This document shows positions 1 to 6,981 of a DNA stretch of 8,267 nucleotides, piece after piece. The position numbers and the translations under genes are program-made. Under the pieces are notes generated by a model. It searched no databases. It was not told the origin of the DNA and was given only the letters and a program-made list of their open reading frames with translations. The DNA is from an uncultured Litoreibacter sp. (lineage in GTDB: Bacteria; Pseudomonadota; Alphaproteobacteria; Rhodobacterales; Rhodobacteraceae), in contig CALFWN010000146.1 of NCBI GenBank assembly GCA_937928335.1, positions 1 to 8,267 on the forward strand. Direction: 5' to 3'. Position 1 is the stretch's first letter. Each line of letters begins with the position of its first letter.

Positions 1-614
1 TTGTCGAACTTGTCGATGGTGCGCAGCACGTCGTCGCGGCGGGGGTCGTCGGCAAGGCCCATGACCTCCAGCACCCCGTTCAGAACCTTACGGTTATTGA
101 CCCGCACAATGTAGTCGCCGCGCGGGATGCCAACGGTTTCCAGCACGTCCGCCAACATGGCGCAAATTTCGGCATCTGCGGCAACAGAGCCCGCGCCCAC
201 AGTATCCGCATCACATTGATAAAACTGGCGAAACCGGCCCGGTCCGGGCTTCTCGTTGCGCCAGACGGGGCCCATTGCGAAACGGCGGTAGGGCGTGGGC
301 AACTCGTTGCGGTGCTGGGCAAAGACACGCGCCAAGGGCGCTGTCAGGTCGTAGCGCAGCGCCAGCCAGTCGGCCTCGTCCTCCTGCCAGGCAAACACAC
401 CCTCATTGGGCCGGTCCACATCGGGGAGGAACTTGCCCAGCGCCTCGACCGTCTCCACGGCAGAGCTTTCCAGCGCATCAAACCCATAAAGCTGATAGAC
501 CGATGAAATCTGGTCCAGCATCGCCTTGCGCTGCGCCACTTCCGCACCAAAATAGTCGCGAAACCCTTTCGGGGTCTCGGCCTTGGGGCGGGGCTGCTTT
601 TTGACTTTTGCCAT
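1..614 (-). CDS. hisS: Histidyl-tRNA synthetase (partial: C-terminal part beyond left edge)
   Basis: Class II aminoacyl-tRNA synthetase that charges tRNA-His with histidine in the cytoplasm. The window holds the first 204 residues; the frame is open at the left edge, so the rest of the catalytic core and the anticodon-binding domain lie outside. Visible landmarks are PKGFRD (residues 15-20) at the start of the core, motif 1 around residues 40-62, [12 protein letters not shown] (85-96) and the motif 2 region with [19 protein letters not shown] (117-135). FYQCD and LRYDLT resemble the eukaryotic/alphaproteobacterial HisRS type rather than the E. coli type, which has RHERPQKGRYRQFHQ. The start at 614 is supported by an AGGA ribosome-binding site (complement of 624-627) 9 nt upstream. 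It is divergent from slyX across 82 bp. In related genomes hisS is often followed by hisZ and hisG, which cannot be checked here. The identity is secure. Confidence 0.95.
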   Translation of the reverse strand, partial: MAKVKKQPRPKAETPKGFRDYFGAEVAQRKAMLDQISSVYQLYGFDALESSAVETVEALGKFLPDVDRPNEGVFAWQEDEADWLALRYDLTAPLARVFAQHRNELPTPYRRFAMGPVWRNEKPGPGRFRQFYQCDADTVGAGSVAADAEICAMLADVLETVGIPRGDYIVRVNNRKVLNGVLEVMGLADDPRRDDVLRTIDKFD

Positions 615-696
615 TGGCTTGGGTCCTGAATTCTGTGTTGCTCAGGCTTTAGCGAAGGGCTGGACGAGAAACAAGCAACCTGCCAAACGGGGCCGC

Positions 697-900
697 ATGA
701 CACAGAGCACAGATCTTGAAGAACTCGTGGCCCATCTGACCAAAACGGTCGAGGAGATGTCCGATATTGTCGCCCGGCAGGAAAAGGAAATCGCGCTGCT
801 GACCCACCGCGTCCGCGCCCTGATGGAGCGGGAGGCCGAGCGCCAGCAGGATGCAGGCGGCCATGTTGTGCTGGGCGACGAAAAGCCTCCGCATTACTGA
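697..900 (+). CDS. slyX: SlyX family protein
   Basis: Small 67-residue protein of the SlyX family. The function is not firmly established; in E. coli the gene is named for its position beside slyD. The sequence is almost wholly helical and heptad-like (residues 4-50, for example LEELVAHLTKTVEEMSDIV), consistent with a short coiled coil. It ends in PPHY, the conserved family C-terminus. Its length matches the family norm of about 70. The frame is open upstream to 583, but the ATG at 697 gives the family-like start MTQSTDLEELV, and an extension would run into the divergent hisS gene. The ribosome-binding site is weak (ACGGGG a few bases upstream). The last 7 bp overlap the 3' end of the convergent regulator gene. 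Confidence 0.9.
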   Translation: MTQSTDLEELVAHLTKTVEEMSDIVARQEKEIALLTHRVRALMEREAERQQDAGGHVVLGDEKPPHY

Positions 901-1355
901 AGCGGCAGCTCGGTGGTTGATTTGATTTCCTTGAGCACGAAACTCGACGTCACCGATCTGATATGCGGGCTGCGCAGCAGGTTGTGGGACATGAAGCGCT
1001 CATAGGCCTCCACGTCGCTGCACCGGATTTTCATCATGTAATCCGCCCCGCCCGAGATCGCGTGGCATTCCATGATTTCCGCGTGCCGCGACACCAGTGA
1101 GCTGAGGGCCGCAATCGCCTCCTCCGTGTGGTCATGCAGGCTGACGCTGGCCAAAACGCAGAGCTTGGCATCCACCTGCGCGGGGTCCAGCAAGGCCACG
1201 CGCGATGTGATGACGCCGCGCGCCTCCAGATCCTGTAGCTTGCGCCAGAGCGTGCTTTGCGCCACGCCGCTGCGCTCCGACAGGTCCGCCAAAGACAGCG
1301 AGGCGTCGGATTGCACCTGCCGCAATATGGCGATTTCCTGATCAGTTAATCTCAT
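894..1355 (-). CDS. Lrp/AsnC family transcriptional regulator
   Basis: DNA-binding transcription factor of 153 residues, the usual size for the Lrp/AsnC family. The N-terminal winged helix-turn-helix spans about residues 4-50, with the turn and recognition helix near LSERSGVAQSTLWRKLQDLE (25-44). The C-terminal RAM (effector-binding, oligomerisation) domain spans about 66-145 and contains the hallmark SGGADYMMKI (101-110), part of the region where family members bind amino-acid effectors. The gene is transcribed divergently from phhA, so the natural inference is that it controls phhA in response to phenylalanine or another aromatic amino acid, and possibly itself; this is inferred from position and not shown. 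The start ATG lacks a clear ribosome-binding site, and a candidate promoter lies so close that the mRNA could be leaderless. The 3' end overlaps slyX tail-to-tail by 7 bp. Confidence 0.93.
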   Translation of the reverse strand: MRLTDQEIAILRQVQSDASLSLADLSERSGVAQSTLWRKLQDLEARGVITSRVALLDPAQVDAKLCVLASVSLHDHTEEAIAALSSLVSRHAEIMECHAISGGADYMMKIRCSDVEAYERFMSHNLLRSPHIRSVTSSFVLKEIKSTTELPLQ

Positions 1356-1360
1356 AAATC

Positions 1361-1369
1361 AGATAATCT
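1361..1369. promoter_or_regulatory. Candidate operator palindrome overlapping the regulator's -10 element
   Basis: AGATAATCT is a perfect inverted repeat (AGAT-A-ATCT) in the intergenic region between the Lrp-type regulator and phhA. It sits on the candidate -10 hexamer of the regulator gene, so a protein bound here would block its transcription, as expected for autorepression. Lrp-family sites are typically AT-rich imperfect palindromes of about 13-15 bp, which fits loosely. A 9-bp palindrome can arise by chance, so this is a suggestion only. Confidence 0.3.
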
Positions 1370-1391
1370 CGGAAAATTTCGGCCAAATCAA
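1363..1391 (-). promoter_or_regulatory. Candidate sigma70-type promoter of the Lrp-type regulator
   Basis: Read on the minus strand, TTGATT (1391-1386) and GATTAT (1368-1363) are separated by exactly 17 bp. Each matches four of six consensus positions. The -10 element ends 7 nt before the start codon at 1355, so transcription would begin at or next to the ATG. This would explain the absence of a ribosome-binding site. It is seen by eye and untested. Confidence 0.4.
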
Positions 1392-1401
1392 TGCCAGCCT
1401 T

Positions 1402-1420
1402 AGGTCTTTTGGCAAAACCT
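1402..1420. promoter_or_regulatory. Candidate operator: 19-bp imperfect palindrome upstream of phhA
   Basis: AGGTCTTTTGGCAAAACCT has complementary ends (AGGT/ACCT) and a further TT/AA pairing inside, giving six of seven paired positions in the outer arms. The core also forms TTTT-GGC-AAAA. A related longer-range inverted repeat, GCCAAA (1382-1387) and TTTGGC (1408-1413), overlaps it. Its centre is about 50 bp upstream of the phhA start codon, a reasonable place for an Lrp-type regulator to act. I found no convincing sigma70 hexamer pair for phhA here, which would fit activator-dependent transcription. Confidence 0.3.
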
Positions 1421-1452
1421 CCTCAGCCTTTTCTGACACCATTGACGCAAAT

Positions 1453-1457
1453 GGAGG
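1453..1457 (+). promoter_or_regulatory. Shine-Dalgarno site that decides the phhA start
   Basis: GGAGG lies 5 nt before the ATG at 1463, close to ideal spacing. It makes 1463 the likely start, rather than the in-frame ATGs at 1391 and 1451. Confidence 0.8.
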
Positions 1458-1462
1458 ACCCT

Positions 1463-2248
1463 ATGCCGCTGAACCCGAATTACACATCCAAGACCCCCGA
1501 CGCCAATGGCCTCTATCGTTATTCCTCTGATGAGAACGCCGTCTGGGGGGAGCTGTTCGAGCGCCAGATCGACTATCTGCGCACCCGCGCCTGCCGCGCC
1601 TATCTTGACGGTGTCGAGAAGCTGAAGCTGACAGGCGATCGCGTGCCGCAGGTCAAAGACCTTGACGCGCGGCTTGCCGCTTTGACGGGCGCAGGCGTGA
1701 AGGGCGTGGACGCGATTATCCCGCAGGACGCATTTTCCACCCTGCTGGCCAGCCGCAAATTCCCGGTCGCCACCTTCATCCGCACCCGCCAGGATATGGA
1801 ATATCTTGAGGAGCCAGATATTTTTCACGAAGTATTCGGCCACGCCCCGATGCTCACCAACGAGGCATTCTGCCAGTTCATGGAACGCTTCGGCGCCCTC
1901 GCCCTGACATTGGAGAGCGCCCAGATCAAGCATCTGTTCCGGCTTTTCTGGTTCACGGTCGAATTTGGCATGATCCGCGAAGACGGCAAGCTGAAGGCGT
2001 TTGGCGCGGGTATCATGTCATCGCCGTCAGAGGCCGCTTTTGCCGGCTCTGGCAAGGCGCAGATGCTGGATTTCGACCTGATGACTGTGCTGCGCACGCC
2101 CTACCGGATCGACATCGTGCAGCCGGTTTATTTCGTGATCGACAGTTTCGAGCAGTTGGTCGCCTGCCTTGATCAAGACATTGCAGCAGCCATCACGCAG
2201 GCGAAAGCGCTTGGCGACAGGCCCGCCCTGTTCGAGCAGGCCGCCTAG
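1463..2248 (+). CDS. phhA: Phenylalanine 4-monooxygenase (phenylalanine hydroxylase)
   Basis: Non-haem iron, tetrahydropterin-dependent enzyme that hydroxylates L-phenylalanine to L-tyrosine with O2; cytoplasmic, and the entry point to phenylalanine catabolism through tyrosine and homogentisate. The 261-residue protein is the short single-domain bacterial form without the regulatory ACT domain of animal enzymes. The iron-binding facial triad is intact: His122 and His127 in DIFHEVFGHAPML and Glu167 in FWFTVEFGM. Other family segments are FPVATFIRTRQDMEYLEEPD (100-119) and the C-terminal PYRIDIVQPVYFVIDSFEQL (213-232). The start at 1463 has a strong GGAGG site; a start at 1391 would add 24 residues across the candidate operator. 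The pterin recycling partner (PhhB/PCD) is not in the window. The gene is divergent from an Lrp-type regulator, its likely controller, and converges on dnaE with stop codons overlapping in a shared CTAG. Confidence 0.96.
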   Translation: MPLNPNYTSKTPDANGLYRYSSDENAVWGELFERQIDYLRTRACRAYLDGVEKLKLTGDRVPQVKDLDARLAALTGAGVKGVDAIIPQDAFSTLLASRKFPVATFIRTRQDMEYLEEPDIFHEVFGHAPMLTNEAFCQFMERFGALALTLESAQIKHLFRLFWFTVEFGMIREDGKLKAFGAGIMSSPSEAAFAGSGKAQMLDFDLMTVLRTPYRIDIVQPVYFVIDSFEQLVACLDQDIAAAITQAKALGDRPALFEQAA

Positions 2249-5200
2249 ATCTCTTCGATCATCACCACGCCGCCCAGCGACTTGATGGCGCCTTTGACCT
2301 TCGGGTTGATCGCAAACTGCTCGCCGAGGCTGACCTCTACTTCACCGGGCAATTCCGGGTTCATCAGGCACAGCGACACCGGCCCTCGGGCACGGATCGT
2401 TTTGTCCTGCCCGGAGCGTTCCAGCACGGAGGCAATCGAGCCGATCACCGCGTCATCCTCGACAAAGATCTTCAACCCCATCGACCCCGCCTCGACCGCG
2501 CCGTCGATGGGCTGCGCGCCGCGACACAGCAGTTTCAACTGCTCGGATTCGTAGGTCGCCTCCACGCTCATCACCACATTGCTGCCCGGCACCAGATGGT
2601 CGCCCGAGGCCTCCAGCGTGTCCGAGAACACCGTGACCTCGAACATGCCCGACGGGTCAGAGCCCTGCACGAAGGCAAACCTGTTGCCACGCGCGGATTT
2701 GCGCTCCTGGCGGCCTGAAATCGTGGCCGCCAGCTTGGCCACAATCGCCCCGTTTTGCACTCGCTGCTCGATCTCGGTCAGTGACAGCACGCCCTTGCGC
2801 TTCAGCGCCAGCGCGTAGTCATCGAGCGGATGGCCGGACAGGTAGAACCCGATAGCGGTGAATTCCTGCGCCAGACGCTCCGAGGGCAGCCAGTCATCGA
2901 CCGGCGACAGGCGTGGCTCCGGCAGATCGTCGCCCGCCTCCCCGAACAACGACACCTGATTTGAATGCCGCTGCTCATGGATCGCGGCGGAATAGCCCAC
3001 CAACCCGTCCAGCGAGGCAAAGACCCGGTGGCGGTTCGGGTCCAGCTGGTCAAATGCGCCGGAGCGGGCCAGCATTTCCAAAGGCCGCTTGCCGACGCGT
3101 TTGAGATCCACCCGGCGGGCAAGATCAAAAAGCGTCGCAAAAGGTTTCTCGACCCCGTCCACGACACGGGCATCTGTCAAAAGCCGCATCGCCTCCACGC
3201 CCACATTTTTCAGCCCGCCCAGCGCGTAGACCACCTTGCCATCGGCCACCGTAAAGGTCGCGCCAGAGCGATTCACGCAAGGCGGCACGATCTCGATATC
3301 CAGAACCTTGGTGATCTCTTCTTTATAGACGCCCAGCTTGTCGGTCAGATGCAGGTCGCAATTCATCACGCCGGCCATGAATTCAACCGGGTGGTTCGCC
3401 TTCAGCCACGCGGTCTGGTAGCTGACCACCGCATAGGCGGCGGCGTGGGATTTGTTGAAGCCGTAATTGGCAAATTTTTCCAGAAGGTCGAACACCTCCT
3501 TGGCCTTTTTGGCGTCCACCCCGTTGGCCTTGGCCCCGGTCTCGAATTTGGGGCGTTCCTTGGCCATTTCCTCCGCGATTTTCTTGCCCATCGCACGGCG
3601 CAACAGATCCGCGCCGCCCAGCGAGTAGCCCGCCATCACCTGCGCGATTTCCATCACCTGCTCCTGGTAGACGATGATGCCCTGGGTCTCGGCCAGAATG
3701 TGGTCAATCAAAGGGTGAATGGATTCCAGCTCCCTGATCCCGTTTTTGACCTCGCAATAGGTCGGGATGTTCTCCATCGGGCCGGGGCGGTACAAGGCCA
3801 CCAGTGCCACGATATCCTCGATACAGGTGGGTTTCATCCGCCTGAGCGCGTCCATCATGCCCGAGCTTTCCACCTGAAACACAGCGACGGTCTTGGCAGA
3901 GGAGTACAGATCGTAGCTTTTCTTGTCATCGAGCGGGATTGCCCCGATGTCATTCTCCGCACCCTTTGGCGGCTCGTAAATCTGCGTGCCATCGGCGGCG
4001 ATATGCAAAGGTCGGTCCAGCAGATCAATGGCGTTCTGGATCACGGTCAGGGTCTTCAGCCCCAGAAAGTCGAACTTCACCAGCCCGGCCTGTTCCACCC
4101 ATTTCATGTTGAACTGCGTGGCGGGCATGTCCGAGCGCGGGTCTTGATAAAGCGGCACCAAGGCGTCCAGAGGCCGGTCGCCGATCACCACGCCCGCGGC
4201 GTGGGTCGAGGCATTGCGCAATAGCCCTTCAACTTGCTGGCCATAATCCAGCAGCCGCTTGACGACCTCCTCATTCTTGGCCTCTTCGCGCAGCTTCGGC
4301 TCATCGGCGAGGGCCTTTTCGATGCTGACAGGCTTCACCCCTTCGACCGGGATCATTTTCGACAGCCGGTCCACCTGCCCGTAGGGCATTTGCAAAACCC
4401 GGCCAATGTCGCGCACAGCGGCTTTAGACAGCAGCGCACCGAAGGTGATGATCTGCCCTACCTTGTCGCGGCCGTATTTCTCTTGCACGTAGCGGATCAC
4501 CTCCTCGCGGCGGTCCATGCAGAAGTCGATGTCAAAATCCGGCATCGACACCCGTTCGGGGTTCAAAAACCGCTCGAACAGCAGGCTATATCGCAGCGGG
4601 TCAAGGTCGGTGATCAGCAGCGCATAGGCCACCAGCGAGCCCGCGCCCGAGCCCCTGCCGGGCCCCACCGGGATATCATTGTCCTTGGCGTATTTGATGA
4701 AATCCGCCACGATCAGGAAATAGCCGGGAAAGCCCATGCCCTCGATGATGCCCAGCTCGAAATCCAGCCGCGTCTGGTATTCCTCAACCGCGACCGCGTG
4801 CGGGATCACCGCCAGACGCTTTTGCAGCCCCTCATTGGCCTGACGGCGCAGCTCCTCGATTTCGTCATCGGCAAATTTCGGCAGGATCGGGTCGCGCTTA
4901 TAGGCTTTGAAGGCGCAGCGGCGGGCGATCTCGACGGTGTTGTCCAACGCCTCCGGCAGGTCGGCAAACAGCGTCGCCATCTCTTGCGGGCTCTTGAAAT
5001 AATGCTGCGGCGTCAGTTTGCGGCGCGGGTTTTGCTGGTCCACATAGGCCCCGTCCGCGATGCAGATCAGCGCATCATGCGCCTCGTACATGTCGGGTTT
5101 CGGGAAATAGACGTCATTGGTGGCCACAAGCGGCAGCCCCATTGCATAGGCCATTTCCACATGGCCGCGCTCGCTGAGACGCTCGGCCTCGGGCAGCCCG

Positions 5201-5745
5201 TCCTCGCCGGGGTGGCGCTGCAGCTCGACATAAAGCCTGTCAGGATAGGTCTGCGCCAGCTGGCGCAGCAGTGCGTCCGCCTTGGGGGTCTGGCCCTCGC
5301 GCAAAAGCCGCCCGATGGGACCATCAGGCCCACCCGTCAGGCAGATCAGCCCTGCATGGTGATTGGCCAGTTCCTCCAGCGTCACCTGCGGCAGCTGGCC
5401 TTCCGCGTCCAGATAGAGGCGGGAGTTCAGTTTCATCAGGTTCTCGTAGCCCTGCTCATTCTGCGCCAGAAGCACGATGGGCGCAGGCGCGACCGGTTTG
5501 TCGCCGGGCATCGCGGGCACGTAGCTCAGATCAACCTGACAGCCGATGATCGGCTGCACGCCCGCGCCCGAGGCATATTCAGAGAATTCGAGCGCCGCGA
5601 ACATGTTGTTGGTATCGGTGATTGCGACGGCGGGCATCGCGGCGTCCTGGCAGATGCCTGCCAGCTTTTTGACCCGGATCGCCCCTTCCAGAAGGGAGTA
5701 TTCGGTATGCACGCGGAGATGGATGAATCGTGGAGAGCTGCTCAT
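2245..5745 (-). CDS. dnaE: DNA polymerase III subunit alpha (replicative polymerase)
   Basis: Catalytic subunit of the replicative DNA polymerase III holoenzyme. The 1166-residue length is close to the E. coli protein (1160). Domains in order: PHP domain at the N-terminus (FIHLRVHTEYSLLEGA, 7-22), polymerase palm, fingers and thumb (about 280-820), helix-hairpin-helix region (about 840-900) and an OB-fold (about 1000-1080, with RGNRFAFVQGSD). The three catalytic aspartates are present: Asp403 and Asp405 in MPDFDIDFCMD and Asp559 in KFDFLGLKT. A beta-clamp-binding motif, QVSLF, is at 930-934. This is the DnaE1 replicative type, not the error-prone ImuC/DnaE2. I chose the ATG at 5745 because an AGGG site (complement of 5754-5757) lies 8 nt upstream; a GTG at 5754 would overlap that site. 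A gene for a SUFU-like protein ends 45 bp upstream with no terminator, suggesting co-transcription. The gene is intact. Confidence 0.97.
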   Translation of the reverse strand: MSSSPRFIHLRVHTEYSLLEGAIRVKKLAGICQDAAMPAVAITDTNNMFAALEFSEYASGAGVQPIIGCQVDLSYVPAMPGDKPVAPAPIVLLAQNEQGYENLMKLNSRLYLDAEGQLPQVTLEELANHHAGLICLTGGPDGPIGRLLREGQTPKADALLRQLAQTYPDRLYVELQRHPGEDGLPEAERLSERGHVEMAYAMGLPLVATNDVYFPKPDMYEAHDALICIADGAYVDQQNPRRKLTPQHYFKSPQEMATLFADLPEALDNTVEIARRCAFKAYKRDPILPKFADDEIEELRRQANEGLQKRLAVIPHAVAVEEYQTRLDFELGIIEGMGFPGYFLIVADFIKYAKDNDIPVGPGRGSGAGSLVAYALLITDLDPLRYSLLFERFLNPERVSMPDFDIDFCMDRREEVIRYVQEKYGRDKVGQIITFGALLSKAAVRDIGRVLQMPYGQVDRLSKMIPVEGVKPVSIEKALADEPKLREEAKNEEVVKRLLDYGQQVEGLLRNASTHAAGVVIGDRPLDALVPLYQDPRSDMPATQFNMKWVEQAGLVKFDFLGLKTLTVIQNAIDLLDRPLHIAADGTQIYEPPKGAENDIGAIPLDDKKSYDLYSSAKTVAVFQVESSGMMDALRRMKPTCIEDIVALVALYRPGPMENIPTYCEVKNGIRELESIHPLIDHILAETQGIIVYQEQVMEIAQVMAGYSLGGADLLRRAMGKKIAEEMAKERPKFETGAKANGVDAKKAKEVFDLLEKFANYGFNKSHAAAYAVVSYQTAWLKANHPVEFMAGVMNCDLHLTDKLGVYKEEITKVLDIEIVPPCVNRSGATFTVADGKVVYALGGLKNVGVEAMRLLTDARVVDGVEKPFATLFDLARRVDLKRVGKRPLEMLARSGAFDQLDPNRHRVFASLDGLVGYSAAIHEQRHSNQVSLFGEAGDDLPEPRLSPVDDWLPSERLAQEFTAIGFYLSGHPLDDYALALKRKGVLSLTEIEQRVQNGAIVAKLAATISGRQERKSARGNRFAFVQGSDPSGMFEVTVFSDTLEASGDHLVPGSNVVMSVEATYESEQLKLLCRGAQPIDGAVEAGSMGLKIFVEDDAVIGSIASVLERSGQDKTIRARGPVSLCLMNPELPGEVEVSLGEQFAINPKVKGAIKSLGGVVMIEEI

Positions 5746-5790
5746 GGCGCGCACCCTAGACGCAGCCAGAGGCGGGCGAAAGACGTAAGC

Positions 5791-6981
5791 TTAGCGCAAG
5801 CTGGTGCGCGAAGTTCTCATCCGGTGGCCGATGCCTGTGGTCAGCAGATCATTGGCCAATGCGCGACGCTCGGACGCGCCCTCGATCAGGCAGGATTCCA
5901 GCTCTTCAGGGTAGATCGGCGTCAGCGGCACGGCCCGCACGGTGCCAAGCGGCATATTGGCGAATGTCGACCGGCCCTTGGGCAGGCCAATATTCAAGAG
6001 GGCGCCGGCAGGCTCCGCCACGCCCGGCACGATCCAGCCAGCGGGTACGCAGGTGCTGGGCAGGTCAACCGACAGCACATCATTGTTTTGCACCAAAGCG
6101 CCCAGAGTCTCGCCAAAGGCAAAGATGCGGGCGACATGCTCCACAGCCTTGAAGGCCCAGGTCTTGCGAATATCGTCGGCCGACATCTCCTGCGCGCCGC
6201 AAATCTCCAGGAAAACCTCGACGCCGAAGCCATTGCCCTGCCCAGCTGCCTGAGCGCGGGTATCAAATGCGCCAAACGGGTCGCTCAGACCTTCCGAGGC
6301 GATGATCATGCTGTTTTGCGTGCGGATGACGCGGAACCTTTGGGTCTGGGTGGGCCAGGCCGGCATTCCCAAGACCTGCGGCGATACCGGGTATCCCAGA
6401 AAATCAATGTCAGAGATGCCAATCGCGTCCCAATAGGCGGCGCGCGCCTTGCGGGTCTGGGCGATGGCCTCGACGCCGGGGTTGGGCAAATGGATATGCC
6501 CGGCCTCGACCGAGATATGTGGCTTGGCGGGGGCCGCAACCGGCGCAGACGCGGGTGACGGCGCAGGTGCTGGCGCGGGGGCCGCCGCAGCCGGAGCCTT
6601 GGGCGGCTGTTGCTGGGTCAGATGCCGCGTCTGGCTCTTGGGCGATGGCGCGTCCACCGAAGGGGCTTTGACGACGTGTTTTTCGACCACCGCGTCGGGC
6701 ATGGCGGCGGCTTTGCGCACCACGGCGTCAATATCGAACTCCTGCGCCGCCTCTGCCGCAATTTGTTCGGCAGAGCGCCCCATTTCGTCCTTAATGTCGC
6801 TGTCGCGCATACTTTTGACGCCGCGTTTGGATTTGATGACCGTCACAGGGGCGGCCTTGGGTGCCGCAACTGTTTCATCAGGTTCCGAAACATCAAGCTC
6901 AGCAGGCGCTTCAGCGACCTGCTGGTCAGATTTTCCGCGGTTCAGCAATCGTTTTAACATTGTACTCGCAGCCATCCCCAT
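5791..6981 (-). CDS. Uncharacterised protein with disordered N-terminal half and SUFU-like C-terminal region
   Basis: Not recognised as a named gene; 396 residues. Residues 1-125 are charged and Ala-rich with no signal peptide or membrane helix; a helical-looking acidic stretch covers about 58-90. Residues 126-152 form an Ala/Pro linker. The C-terminal part (about 155-396) looks globular. By eye it follows the Suppressor-of-fused (SUFU) pattern: MIIASEGLSDP (225-235), GFGVEVFLEI (251-260), VLSVDLP (302-308), ALLNIGLPKG (327-336) and the closing AVPLTPIYPEELESCLIEGA (350-369). SUFU-fold proteins in bacteria are known as immunity proteins of polymorphic toxin systems; no toxin gene is visible here, so that role is not supported. 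The position 45 bp upstream of dnaE with no terminator suggests a shared transcript. An in-frame ATG at 6975 has better spacing (8 nt) from the only Shine-Dalgarno-like AAGAG (complement of 6984-6988); another ATG is at 6960. The gene is surely real; the fold assignment is tentative. Confidence 0.85.
   Translation of the reverse strand: MGMAASTMLKRLLNRGKSDQQVAEAPAELDVSEPDETVAAPKAAPVTVIKSKRGVKSMRDSDIKDEMGRSAEQIAAEAAQEFDIDAVVRKAAAMPDAVVEKHVVKAPSVDAPSPKSQTRHLTQQQPPKAPAAAAPAPAPAPSPASAPVAAPAKPHISVEAGHIHLPNPGVEAIAQTRKARAAYWDAIGISDIDFLGYPVSPQVLGMPAWPTQTQRFRVIRTQNSMIIASEGLSDPFGAFDTRAQAAGQGNGFGVEVFLEICGAQEMSADDIRKTWAFKAVEHVARIFAFGETLGALVQNNDVLSVDLPSTCVPAGWIVPGVAEPAGALLNIGLPKGRSTFANMPLGTVRAVPLTPIYPEELESCLIEGASERRALANDLLTTGIGHRMRTSRTSLR
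6526..6606 (-). repeat. Low-complexity Ala/Pro-coding tract
   Basis: GC-rich, imperfectly repeated DNA encoding an Ala-Pro-rich linker (residues 126-152, with runs such as APAPAPAPSPASAPVAAP) between the charged N-terminal half and the globular C-terminal domain of the SUFU-like protein. Such tracts commonly act as flexible spacers and vary in length between strains. Confidence 0.75.

Noticed and set aside
1391..1462. A longer phhA start adding 24 residues (MPALGLLAKPP...)
   Set aside because: No ribosome-binding site precedes 1391, the added residues do not resemble the family, and they would cover the candidate operator. GGAGG before 1463 is far better placed.
2640..5745. Possibility that the polymerase is the mutagenic ImuC/DnaE2 type
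   Set aside because: Full length near 1166 residues, a clamp-binding QVSLF motif, a complete C-terminal OB-fold region and no imuA/imuB neighbours favour replicative DnaE1.
5746..5754. GTG start for dnaE adding three residues
   Set aside because: The only Shine-Dalgarno-like sequence overlaps that GTG, and the ATG at 5745 has it at normal spacing.
4234..6558. A plus-strand open frame of 774 codons, and another of 419 codons at 2965-4224, both opposite dnaE
   Set aside because: They lie antisense to dnaE and to the SUFU-like gene. The translations are rich in His, Arg, Gln and Gly with no recognisable motif, which is the usual result of GC-biased third positions on the opposite strand. The dnaE frame carries every family motif.
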